Assembly (NCBI GenBank): GCA_038501625.1
Contig: JAZAYU010000006.1
Coordinates: forward strand, 11,144,181-11,208,180
From: Corbicula japonica
Lineage: Eukaryota; Mollusca; Bivalvia; Venerida; Cyrenidae
Length of the DNA: 64,000 nucleotides
Direction: 5' to 3'
Shown: piece by piece, positions 25,001-33,736 of the stretch
How the letters are laid out: every line of letters starts with the position of its first letter
How positions within the stretch are numbered: the stretch's first letter is position 1
The notes under the pieces: generated by a model
Told to the model about the DNA's origin: nothing
What the model saw: only the letters and a program-made list of their open reading frames with translations
Database searches by the model: none
Program-made: the position numbers and the translations under genes

Positions 25001-25641
25001 CCATTTTACAGTGCAAATACAGTGCAAAAAATGAGTGTTTTTTCGGAAGTTTTCCCTATTTCCCTATATAAAGCACCGTTGGAATAATCCAATCTCTTTG
25101 AAATTTGCACGGCGTTTAGAGGTCTCTGAGGTGAGCTTATGGGCGATGTTTCCGAGCTCTAGACCGTCGACGAGCGCTAGGGCGGGTGTAAAACCACTAA
25201 AAAGCACAGCGTAAAATTTCAAAGTCCGAAAACGTTATACAGACGTTTTTGGTGTTCGTACTTCGAACCCAGATGGTAGCGCCATTTAAATGCAGTAACC
25301 CGAAAACACGATTGGGTCGTGTTGCACTGATGATGGGCTACCGGAGACCGCTTTTGGTTTGGGTTACTGCATTTAAATGGAGCTTGAAGCCGTCGGTTTT
25401 CAATGGCCATTTTACAGTGCAAATACAGTGCAAACAATGCGTGTTTTTTCGGCAGTTTTCCCTATATAAAGCACCGTTGGAATAATCCAATCTCTTTGAA
25501 ATTTGCACGGCGTTTATAGGTCTCTGAGGCGAGCTTATGGGCAAAGTTTCAGAGCTCTAGACCGTCGGCGAGCGCTAGGGCGGGTGTAAAACGACTAAAA
25601 GAAGCACAGCGTAAAATTTCAAAGTCCGAAAACGTTATACA
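7072..25641 (+). repeat. Satellite array, about 47 monomers of about 399 bp
   Basis: The landmark TTACTGCATTTAAATGGAGC recurs 47 times from about 7091 to 25362, usually 396-402 bp apart. One short unit (about 310 bp) spans 8288-8598. The array begins and ends mid-monomer. Each unit holds a 23-bp perfect inverted pair (for example 9316-9338 with 9392-9414), the motif CAGTGCAAATACAGTGCAAA, a TATATAAAG box, the dyad TTGGAATAATCCAA and a GC-richer tract with CAGAGCTCTAGACCGTCGGC. Higher-order duplication is visible: 10020-10860 recurs at 11618-12458 (offset about 1598, four units), and 2-unit blocks repeat at 16.6-18.2 kb (offset 798). Units at 18.24-19.06 kb are almost identical (offset 400). 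Open frames on both strands follow the low stop content of the monomer; I do not call them genes. Confidence 0.95.
9496..9523 (+). promoter_or_regulatory. TATA-like box plus dyad, representative of every satellite monomer
   Basis: TATATAAAG (9496-9504) is followed five bases later by the dyad TTGGAATAATCCAA (9510-9523). The pair recurs in nearly all monomers with little change; some units have TATATCAAG or TATAAAAAG instead. Promoter function is inference only: spacing and sequence fit a pol II TATA box, but no transcript evidence can be seen here. Confidence 0.3.
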
Positions 25642-25756
25642 GTTAATAATCTAGATATTCCTGTAGATGAGACGACATTTTATATAATAACTAATCTGGT
25701 TGCTGGAAAACTCATCTTTGTCAAACAATTTTAATCCGCATTGTTGATTATTGGCT

Positions 25757-25925
25757 GGTATTAATCTGAAAATACCACATTGAAGGTTCCATGTTCACCG
25801 CCACCATGTTCACAATTATACTGATTATTGGTGTAAATATTGACCCTAGGCCAGGCAGCGTAAGCAGCAATGAGCATTTCCATTTATGCCCATGATCAGG
25901 CTCAATCAAACTGAGCCTGAAATAT
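25757..25925 (+). repeat. LINE 5' fragment with possible 2A-like remnant
   Basis: Relative of 3970-4200. In the frame at 25812 it reads TIILIIGVNIDPRPGS. The hydrophobic run followed by G-x-N-I-D-x-x-PG resembles a degenerate 2A-type motif (D-V/I-E-x-N-P-G-P), which is known at the N terminus of some LINE polyproteins. Key positions are altered (N for D, R for N, S for the last P), so it would not be functional. It shares its frame with the RT motif-A segment at 25995, which supports a common origin. Confidence 0.4.
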
Positions 25926-25979
25926 TTTCATATTTGTCGTGTTAGTTGTCCATCAAAGTTCCCAAAATCGATGCTGAAA

Positions 25980-26440
25980 ATTTTAGTTAACACTGTATTT
26001 ATCGACCTTAACAAAGCTTTTCATCACGTCGAAATCATATCATTATTCTGATGATACAGTACGTTCGATTTAGTCTTAGTTATCGGACATATTTTAGTTA
26101 GTAAATGATGAAGAAAATATACCTATTTGCGCGCGACAACATTAGACAATCCTCAAGGTTCAATATTTAGCCATTATTATTTCTTCTGTATGTTTATTGT
26201 ACACCAAAATTCAATATCATCTGAAAATGATATTATGCAGACGATGCAGCAAACAAAATTTTGGACCTGACGTACAACAATAAACTATACGTAAGATAAA
26301 TTGACCGTTATCAATTAGAAAAAATGGTTATTAATCCGCATAAAGCATCAATTGTGCTTTTGGGATCGCAAACGAAACTACATAAAAAGTGCTCAGCTAA
26401 AATTTTAATCTAACACTTATAAACGTGATCTCGCAAAAGT
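25980..26440 (+). pseudogene. Decayed LINE reverse transcriptase
   Basis: Fragments of a non-LTR reverse transcriptase in the right order but different frames. Motif A-like VFIDLNKAFHHV lies at 25995-26030, a PQGS segment near 26152, the catalytic-type YYADDAANKILDL from 26231, and the downstream MVINPHKASIVLLGSQTKL from 26324. Frameshifts and stops separate them. The motif spacing and the 'INP-K-GS' block suggest a CR1/jockey-like element. It is a different family from the two larger LINEs in the window. No endonuclease or 3' end was recognised. Confidence 0.7.
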
Positions 26441-27448
26441 TGTTAACGTTAAGTGTTCATGTTTTCATTAGCAAATATAGCTGAAAAACACATAATACTT
26501 AGACACGTGTACTAACAAGACGTCAGATTTTGCCAAAAAGAATTACACCACACAACAAAACTACAATCTGGAAACTCTGCTTCGGATGTGCTCTTGCAAA
26601 CGTTCCATCAATACAAATGAATCCTAAATCCGTTCATTGAATGAAAAACAAACATCGGATAAATGATTTTATGCTATTTAAGAAATGATATATAATTCAA
26701 AATGTGGTATTTCATTTTATTTAAAAGATTTAAATTGTATTTTACCAGTTTAATTTTTGCTGAAGTCTTGAAACATCAGCCGAAACTCTGAATTATTCTA
26801 TTTTTATTTCTGAGGTGAGATTTATGTAATATTTTCAATGTAAAGGAAAACACATTTGAAGTGGTTCCATTTTTCCATCCTTTTCAAATGGACATCAAAT
26901 TCACCTTAGTTATACACAATTTATTACAAAGTTTCACCTAAAAATGCGTTTATTAGTTTATTTTGTTTAATACGGAATCGACCCTACGATTTGGACGCGC
27001 GAAGCTCGTCGAAATCGTGTCGATTCTGATTACAATGTACGGTATTGCTCATGAGCAAAAAGCAGTACTTTGAAACCGTGTTTTCCGGTTAGCAAATAAG
27101 GCTTTCTGATTGGACAATATGACTTTCATCCGGGTGCAATAGTCCAGATTGCTTGATTCCGGATTTTTAAATCTGAAAAGCCGCAATTTTGTTTCTCGAT
27201 TCATATTTTCAGAAGTTCTTCTTCCATATGTAAGATAACAATAAATATTTAACTCGCAAAAAATTAAGGTATATAAGTTTTTACATTGATTCAAACCTAA
27301 TATTGTTACAGAGTTAGGGTCTAACAGTAGACTCCACCGTAGCGATGCGTAATACGGTAGTTGTTAGGCGTTGTGTTAATTAAAATACAGAGTGGATGAA
27401 GTGACATTTAAACCGGTTTCCCCAGCATGCTCAACATTGAAAATTTAG
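26441..27448. other. Mostly featureless; one strong hairpin
   Basis: There are no genes. An interrupted perfect stem lies at 26975-27026: GAATCGAC pairs with GTCGATTC and, inside it, CGATTT pairs with AAATCG around a GC-rich loop. The function is unknown. Confidence 0.5.
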
Positions 27449-27731
27449 TTGTTTTTTTTTTACTGCAATTATCAACACGAACAGTAAGTTTAACATTGCA
27501 GTTTAGATGATTATAAATAATATCGATTGCTTTCGTTTTAATTTGGTGTGGGAAAGCGATTAGGCATTGCGATGAATTACATGTAACTCTGGATACTGTA
27601 CTGCAGACTGGACAGAACTGGTCAAATGAAATCTTTCCAGCTAATGGCATTGAAGATGTGTATTCTTGATCAGGACTCGAACCCAAGGTTCTCAGATATA
27701 ACATACAGTACAGCTACTCTGCCAATATAAG
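27449..27731 (-). mobile_element. tRNA-derived SINE with poly-A tail and target duplication
   Basis: On the minus strand the head has a pol III A box (TGGCAGAGTAGC, complement of 27713-27724) and a B box (GGTTCGAGTCC, complement of 27673-27683) about 30 bases apart, as in a tRNA. A roughly 200-bp unrelated body follows, and the copy ends in a run of about ten A (plus-strand T tract from about 27451). Flanking TTGAAAATTTAG (27437-27448) and TTGAAATTTTAG (27732-27743) form a 12-bp target duplication with one mismatch. A SINE explains it better than a tRNA gene because the cloverleaf is poor and the copy has a poly-A tail. The LINE partner is unknown. Confidence 0.75.
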
Positions 27732-28081
27732 TTGAAATTTTAGGGATGGCAAAGCCGTGTTTACCACTAAATATTTATTTCAGATTTTAGGAATAATTGC
27801 TCTGTCAAACAAGTAACTGTTACAAGGGGGGATCACGTGATCAATGGCGACGAAACACACGTTTTTGATACTCTTACAATAAATTAAGAATTAACTGGTA
27901 AAATAATAGTTTAATGACTGGATTTTGACTTCTGTTGGTGTATTATGGATATATATTAACATTGTGCTATATGGAGATATAAAATGTCTCAAATTGTGGA
28001 CTTTATTAAGGATTTTGGATTTTTGATGTCGGCGGGAAAAGCAAGTATCTTTATAAACCCTATTTTGCTAAACAATAAATA

Positions 28082-29809
28082 ATGGGCCCGAAAAGTGACA
28101 AGAAGAAAGTAAAGCAGAATACAAATACGAATGATATATCGTTAGTGATGAGTCAAAGCAGAGAGATACTGCATGATCAACAAAGTGGATATATTGACAG
28201 TAACAAAAGTAAAACAGATTTTCAAAATATTGTAAATACGAATTTGGGACCGCAGTCTTTACGATGTCAGGAATTCGGTCAATCATATTCTGCATTGTCC
28301 ACGTACAATACCAATGGAATGTCGATTAACGGTAATGCACCGTTAAATGCTCAGACGTTAGCTCAAGGGTCGAATCAATGCTACGGTCAAGGAATCAATC
28401 AGGCGGTGCATTACAATGGACAATATCAACAAGGTGCGCTCACAATGGAGAGTAGTATACCTGTATGGGCGTCAAATATATGCCAACAATTAAATAACAT
28501 ACAAAGCATTATGGAAGGCCAGAACCAAAAATGGTTAACAGTAGAAAATAAAATAGAAAATCAAAACTTGAGGATAAGTAAAATCGAAAATCATCTATCG
28601 AAAATGATGAATCTAGAACAGGAAACAACAAAAATGTGCTCAAATATTTCCAACATAAACACAGAAATAAAAACAATGAAAGACAAAGTAAACGAATATG
28701 ACAATACAATCCAACATTACAGTGACATGTGCGACGAAATTACGTCAAACAACACAGCTATTGACAGAACGATAACAAACATAACTAAACAAGTGCAAAC
28801 GCTAGAAGACAGACAGCTAAACATAATATCGAAACAAGATGAAATCAGTGACAAAGTGGTAGAAATTCAATGGCGTAGTATGAGGGACAACCTGATTTTT
28901 TCAGGTATTCCAGAGGCGGAGAATTTTGCCGAAGTGGGGGAAGACTGTGAAGAAGTTATACAGCACTTCATTGAAAGCCAAATGAAACTGCCTGGAACGT
29001 TTCATTTTGATAGAGTGCACCGGCTCGGAAAATTCAATAGTGAAGCTTCATACCCCAGACCTATTGTTGCAAAATTCACATATCACAAACAGAAGGAATA
29101 TGTTCGCCAAAAAGCTCCGAGTACACTTATGAACACAGATTTCTTTGTAAGGGAACAATTCCCCGTTGAAATTGAAAACAGAAGGAAGCAACTTTACCCC
29201 ATAGCAAAACAGGCACGCAAGGTCCGTAATAATACCGTAAAATTGGTGCGCGATAAACTTTACATAAATGATAGACAATACAAAGACGGAGATGAAATCC
29301 CGGGGTTACAGAACACAGAACAAGAACATACTTACACTGAGAGACGCAACACACGACAAACTCACTATGGAAAACAAACAGTCCCGGGGGTACAGAACAC
29401 AGAGCAAGAACATACCCACAATGAGAGACGCAATACACAACAAGCTCACTCAGGAAAACAAATAAGATACAATCAACACAGACAAACATCCGGTACGGCT
29501 AACAACACACAGTGGTCACGAACATTTACACGCACGCAACCACCTCATAGAAATGAGAGGAGTAACCAGATCCCATTATCGAACATGTTCGCCAATCTAG
29601 AACAGGAAAACACTCCGAAAAGGGAACCGCTAGCCGGGAAAACGAAAGCACGATCGCCCCTAGAAAATAGTGACTCTTTTAAGAAACAAAAGGATGATAA
29701 TTCCATCACGGTGGATGAAACAACAACCTCGGATGACAATTTTAACATGAACAGTCAGCTTGAATCTAACGATAACTCAGACACGGAAGCTACCGTAACA
29801 GGTCACTAG
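28082..29809 (+). CDS. LINE ORF1 protein (coiled coil, RRM-like, C-terminal domain)
   Basis: 575 residues from ATG 28082 to TAG 29807-29809. Residues about 1-140 are Gln/Asn/Gly-rich and probably disordered. About 144-263 is heptad-like and rich in Glu/Lys/Ile/Asn, a probable trimerising coiled coil. About 263-400 matches the L1 ORF1p type (Transposase_22): WRSMRDNLIFSG opens the RRM-like fold, DRVHRLG and PRPIVAKF follow, and FVREQFPVEIENRRKQL lies in the C-terminal domain. Such proteins bind LINE RNA and act as nucleic-acid chaperones in the RNP. Residues about 406-461 hold two tandem copies of a 28-residue unit (84-bp period: CCCGGGG at 29299 and 29383). The tail is acidic, Ser/Asp/Asn-rich. 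ORF2 lies directly behind the stop in the same frame. Confidence 0.9.
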   Translation: MGPKSDKKKVKQNTNTNDISLVMSQSREILHDQQSGYIDSNKSKTDFQNIVNTNLGPQSLRCQEFGQSYSALSTYNTNGMSINGNAPLNAQTLAQGSNQCYGQGINQAVHYNGQYQQGALTMESSIPVWASNICQQLNNIQSIMEGQNQKWLTVENKIENQNLRISKIENHLSKMMNLEQETTKMCSNISNINTEIKTMKDKVNEYDNTIQHYSDMCDEITSNNTAIDRTITNITKQVQTLEDRQLNIISKQDEISDKVVEIQWRSMRDNLIFSGIPEAENFAEVGEDCEEVIQHFIESQMKLPGTFHFDRVHRLGKFNSEASYPRPIVAKFTYHKQKEYVRQKAPSTLMNTDFFVREQFPVEIENRRKQLYPIAKQARKVRNNTVKLVRDKLYINDRQYKDGDEIPGLQNTEQEHTYTERRNTRQTHYGKQTVPGVQNTEQEHTHNERRNTQQAHSGKQIRYNQHRQTSGTANNTQWSRTFTRTQPPHRNERSNQIPLSNMFANLEQENTPKREPLAGKTKARSPLENSDSFKKQKDDNSITVDETTTSDDNFNMNSQLESNDNSDTEATVTGH

Positions 29810-29832
29810 GGATTAACAGGGAACGACTGTTA
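29807..29832 (+). promoter_or_regulatory. Candidate UAG readthrough site between ORF1 and ORF2
   Basis: ORF1 ends CAC TAG GGA. The same frame stays open from 29810 to 33343, so the stop is the only barrier between the two proteins. Four bases after the stop a 6-bp hairpin can form: TAACAG (29814-29819), loop GGAACGA, CTGTTA (29827-29832). UAG followed by G, with downstream structure, is a known leaky context in some retroelements. The hairpin is short and may be chance. The second LINE has the same UAG-G arrangement at 37869. Confidence 0.5.
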
Positions 29833-32800
29833 TCAATCAAACAATGAAAATAAATATAGTGCTCCAAAATTTGATCATATTAAACCTGGAGAAATAAAAA
29901 TACTTTGTTTAAATGTAGGTGGTATTCTTTCAAAACTCCGTATTCCTGAATTCATATCGTTTTTGAATGAATATGATGTAATTGGTCTCCAGGAAACAAA
30001 AACTGATGATACTGATAGCTTACAAGTTGAAGGTTTCAAAGTGCATGTTTTAAACCGACAAAAGTTATCCAGATATCGCTCAGGGGGCATAGCTCTTTTA
30101 ATCAAGAACGAGTTTGTCCCATTTGTCAGTATAGATGTCAATCCAAAAAGCAAACTTATTCAATTTTTCACTATTTCAAAGCAAATTTATGGTTGTGACA
30201 ATAGTAATCAAAATGATTTGAAGTGTGGTATAATTTATATACCACCGTCAGGTTCAAAATATGCACACCCGGAGCCTTTTTTTGAAATACAAAATGAATT
30301 ATATAGATATTGTTCTAATTGCAGTGATATTTTATTGTTTGGAGATTACAATGCTAGATGTGGTAACTTAGCTGATTTTGTTGAAGTTGACACTTTTTTA
30401 TCTGATATGTATAATCTTCAATACGTCCAGGACGAAATGGTTGAAAGCTTTAGCGAGTTTAATATTTGTAATGTCCCAACTGTACGCCGTACTGCCGATA
30501 ATATAGTTAATAACTACGGTCTACAATTAATTGACTTGTTAAAAAATAATCTGTTATATTTCTTGAATGGAAGAATCGGACCGGATTTTGAAAAATCAAA
30601 ACCTACATGTAGAAACGTTAGCACTGTAGACTATTTTGTTTCAAGTTCCGCAGTTTTTAAAAATGTCATAGATTTTTGCGTTCATGATTTCTGTGATCTT
30701 TACTCAGACGTCCATTGTCCAATATCATTAACACTGAAAAGCAAGTTTAACAAAAATACCACGCGGCAAAATTCTGAAAAGTTATCAAGCATAAAAATAT
30801 GGGATCCGGATAAAAAGGAATTATTTATCGAAAATTTTGACATTCTACGTTTGGTTGAAATCGAATCGAAATTAGATAGAATTACTGAAGAAAGAGTTTT
30901 TACACAGTCTACTATTGATGATATAGTAACCGACATTGGTAATTTGTTCGCCGAAAATTCTAAAGAAACTTTTGGTATGGTGCTTCGGACGAACCATAAG
31001 CCAAACCGTAATAAAAAACGCGCATGGTTTAATAAAGATTGTCATCAAATGAGAAACATATACCATAAAACACGCAAATTATATAACAAATACAAAACGG
31101 AATATAACAAAGAACGCTTAAAGGAAGTAAGCAAACAATACAAAGAAACGCTGCGTATCTCAAATAAAAACTTTAATTTAAGTCGAATAAATAAACTTCG
31201 TAATCTAAAGCATGCAGATCCAAGACAATATTGGAAGATAATTAACACTGATTCTAGTAAATCGACATATAACGCAAATCTTGATGACTTTTACACATTC
31301 TTTAAAAACGTTAATGAAACACAAGTAAATGAAACAGAAACGGATGACTTAAATTTAAATTTAAATAACATGGAAAACGATGAAATTAATAAAGAAATAA
31401 GCGAACAAGAAATTATAAAAGCGGCAAATGCTCTTAAAAATAACAAATCGCCAGGTTGTGATAATATAGTAAACGAGCAAATTAAAGCGACTTTACATTA
31501 TATGTTACCTGTTTACAAGAAATTGTTTAACATTATATTTAATGAAGGCATCGTACCTGAATGTTGGACAATAGGCATCATTAAACCAATATATAAAAAC
31601 AAAGGGGATCCCAAACTGCCTGAAAACTACAGACCAATTTCATTACTTAGTTGCTTTGGAAAATTATTTACAAGTATTTTAAACAACAGACTTACAGCAT
31701 GGGCGGAGCGGATTAATCTTATTTCACAAAATCAATCGGGATTTAGGAAAAAACATTCAACCGTTGACAATTTATTTATTTTAAAAAGTTTAATAGACAT
31801 TGTGCATTTTGACAAGAAAAAACTATTATGCTGCTTTGTTGATTTTAAACAATGTTTTGACTCAATTTGGAGGATCGGATTATGGAAAAAATTGTTAAAT
31901 GAAAATATAAACGGAAAATGTTTCAATATTATTAAAAGCATGTATAATAATATAAAATCAAAAATTCAAACAATTGAGGGTAGTACCCCATTTTTTAACT
32001 GTGTAAACGGTGTGAGACAAGGTGAGAATTTATCTCCCTTTTTATTTAGCATATACTTAAATGACCTTGAAGATTACTTAAGGAACAGAAATATTAATGG
32101 TATAGAAAAACATGAAATTGTTGATAATTCACATATGTATCTTAAACTTTTGATATTGTTGTATGCAGACGATACTGTTATTTTTAGCGATAATGAGACT
32201 GATATGCAGAACGCACTCAATTCTTTTAAAGATTATTGTGATATTTGGAAATTAACAGTAAATGTTGACAAAACAAAAATTATTATTTTTAGTAAAGGGA
32301 GAATATCCCAAAGCAGAAACTTCAAAATAGGCACAGAAAATATTGAAACAATAACAGATTACAAATATTTAGGTGTTTACTTTTCTAGAACAGGTTCTTT
32401 CACAAAAACAAAACAATATTTAGCAGAGCAAGCAAACAAAGCCATGTTTTCTCTTCTCAGAAAGATAAACAACCTCTCGTTGCCATACGATATTCAAATA
32501 GATCTTTTCGAAAAAACAATAAAGCCAATTTTATTATACGGATGTGAAATTTGGGGGTTTGGAAATATTGATATTTTAGAACGAGTTCAACTGAAATTTT
32601 ATAAATACATTTTTGGTTTAAAGAAGTCAACACCATCTCATATGATTTATGGCGAGTTAGGTGTAATGCCAATTAATATAGAAATTAAGAAAAGAGTGAT
32701 ATCTTATTGGACAAAAATTGCTGATAATTCAGAGGAAACTAATACAACATTAGCACACATTGTTTACAAATTTATCATCAATCTTCATATGAAAAACAAA

Positions 32801-33343
32801 GTTAAATCAGAATGGATTAATAATGTTAAAACAATTTTGTGTTCACATGGATATTCAGGAGTTTGGTATAGTCAAAGTTTTTTAAACAAGAAATGGCTTA
32901 CAAAAAGTATTCATAGAAAATTACAAGATAGTTTTATTCAAAGTTGGATGTCTGAAATAAATCGTAGTTCAAATACTTTATATAAAACGTATAAATCAGA
33001 TTTCAAACAAAGCAAATATATATCGGTCTTACCCAGTTATCTCAGTAAATCAATGATAGCATTTTTTACAAGAAATCACCATTTGCCCATTGAACTGGGA
33101 AGATGGAGAGGTATTCCTCTTAACGAAAGAACATGTAATTATTGTGGAGATTTAGGCGATGAATTTCATTATATCTTACAGTGTAATCACTTTAATACCT
33201 TAAGAAAAAAATATGTCAAACCCTTCTATTGTAGGAGACCGAATATACAGAAACTTAAAGACCTTTTAAATACGGAAAATAGATTTGAATTAAAGAAACT
33301 AAGTTTATTCATGGACATCATTAGAAAAACCATAAACTCATGA
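29810..33343 (+). CDS. LINE ORF2 protein: APE endonuclease, reverse transcriptase
   Basis: 1177 codons open from directly after the ORF1 stop to TGA 33341-33343. The endonuclease starts at residue about 29 (ILCLNVGG), with GLQETK at about 58, GDYNAR at about 178, a later DYF and SDVHCP at about 299, so the expected catalytic residues are present. RT landmarks are NYRPISLLS at about 606, the FVDFKQCFD motif-A region, GVRQGENLSPFLF and the catalytic YADD at about 785. The C terminus has C-x2-C-x8-H-x4-C (about 1108). It would nick target DNA and prime reverse transcription of its RNA. There is no in-frame ATG before 30407, which lies after GDYNAR, so an AUG start would remove the endonuclease core. 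I therefore place the start at 29810 as a readthrough product; a non-AUG start such as TTG 29963 would also lose the LNVGG motif. Confidence 0.9.
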   Translation, partial: GLTGNDCYQSNNENKYSAPKFDHIKPGEIKILCLNVGGILSKLRIPEFISFLNEYDVIGLQETKTDDTDSLQVEGFKVHVLNRQKLSRYRSGGIALLIKNEFVPFVSIDVNPKSKLIQFFTISKQIYGCDNSNQNDLKCGIIYIPPSGSKYAHPEPFFEIQNELYRYCSNCSDILLFGDYNARCGNLADFVEVDTFLSDMYNLQYVQDEMVESFSEFNICNVPTVRRTADNIVNNYGLQLIDLLKNNLLYFLNGRIGPDFEKSKPTCRNVSTVDYFVSSSAVFKNVIDFCVHDFCDLYSDVHCPISLTLKSKFNKNTTRQNSEKLSSIKIWDPDKKELFIENFDILRLVEIESKLDRITEERVFTQSTIDDIVTDIGNLFAENSKETFGMVLRTNHKPNRNKKRAWFNKDCHQMRNIYHKTRKLYNKYKTEYNKERLKEVSKQYKETLRISNKNFNLSRINKLRNLKHADPRQYWKIINTDSSKSTYNANLDDFYTFFKNVNETQVNETETDDLNLNLNNMENDEINKEISEQEIIKAANALKNNKSPGCDNIVNEQIKATLHYMLPVYKKLFNIIFNEGIVPECWTIGIIKPIYKNKGDPKLPENYRPISLLSCFGKLFTSILNNRLTAWAERINLISQNQSGFRKKHSTVDNLFILKSLIDIVHFDKKKLLCCFVDFKQCFDSIWRIGLWKKLLNENINGKCFNIIKSMYNNIKSKIQTIEGSTPFFNCVNGVRQGENLSPFLFSIYLNDLEDYLRNRNINGIEKHEIVDNSHMYLKLLILLYADDTVIFSDNETDMQNALNSFKDYCDIWKLTVNVDKTKIIIFSKGRISQSRNFKIGTENIETITDYKYLGVYFSRTGSFTKTKQYLAEQANKAMFSLLRKINNLSLPYDIQIDLFEKTIKPILLYGCEIWGFGNIDILERVQLKFYKYIFGLKKSTPSHMIYGELGVMPINIEIKKRVISYWTKIADNSEETNTTLAHIVYKFIINLHMKNKVKSEWINNVKTILCSHGYSGVWYSQSFLNKKWLTKSIHRKLQDSFIQSWMSEINRSSNTLYKTYKSDFKQSKYISVLPSYLSKSMIAFFTRNHHLPIELGRWRGIPLNERTCNYCGDLGDEFHYILQCNHFNTLRKKYVKPFYCRRPNIQKLKDLLNTENRFELKKLSLFMDIIRKTINS

Positions 33344-33736
33344 CAAACCGTATTTCAAGGATAGCAAAATATCATAAAATTATATAACTGTACAACTACT
33401 ATTTTCATAATAAACAATTATATGCATGTTCTTTTCCATACACGCTACTACTGCAATAATCTAAATCAGTATATTGTTTGCATAAACTATTGCTGTTTAA
33501 GAATAATAATTTCGTTACAACTACACATATTATGTAATATATGTTGAATCGTCGTTTCCAATAATTATTATATTGTCGTCATTGATTAACATATTGTATG
33601 TATTTCATGTTTTTTGCTATTGTTGTTCTTTGTATTAAGAAACTTGGCATGTAAATAAAAGTTTGAAAAGAAAAAAAGTTCAAATGTGTTGCATGGTGAA
33701 GCCATGTTGGCCATTAATTAATTGATGTTTGAAAAT

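Larger units (their letters stand above)
27830..33676 (+). mobile_element. Apparently intact non-LTR retrotransposon (LINE), about 5.8 kb
   Basis: Contains ORF1 (28082-29809), ORF2 (29810-33343) and a short 3' UTR ending near AATAAAAG and an A-rich tail at about 33655-33676. Neither frame has an internal stop or frameshift. The 5' boundary is uncertain; GC-richer sequence begins at about 27825. I could not find a convincing target-site duplication. ORF1 is a coiled-coil/RRM-type protein and ORF2 an APE-endonuclease/RT protein with a Cys-His C terminus and no RNase H domain that I can see. The clade is not certain. Confidence 0.85.

Noticed and set aside
7225..25485. Dozens of open frames on both strands within the satellite
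   Set aside because: They repeat with the monomer, are broken by one-base indels, mirror each other through the internal inverted pair, and show no recognisable domain.
7072..25641. CRISPR-like or rDNA-spacer interpretation of the array
   Set aside because: Repeats are head-to-tail monomers without unique spacers, and no rRNA or 5S sequence is present nearby.
27745..27773. Possible target duplication of the intact LINE (27745-27773 with about 33700-33720)
   Set aside because: About six mismatches in 25 bases is too diverged for an intact element; more likely chance or a shared repeat.
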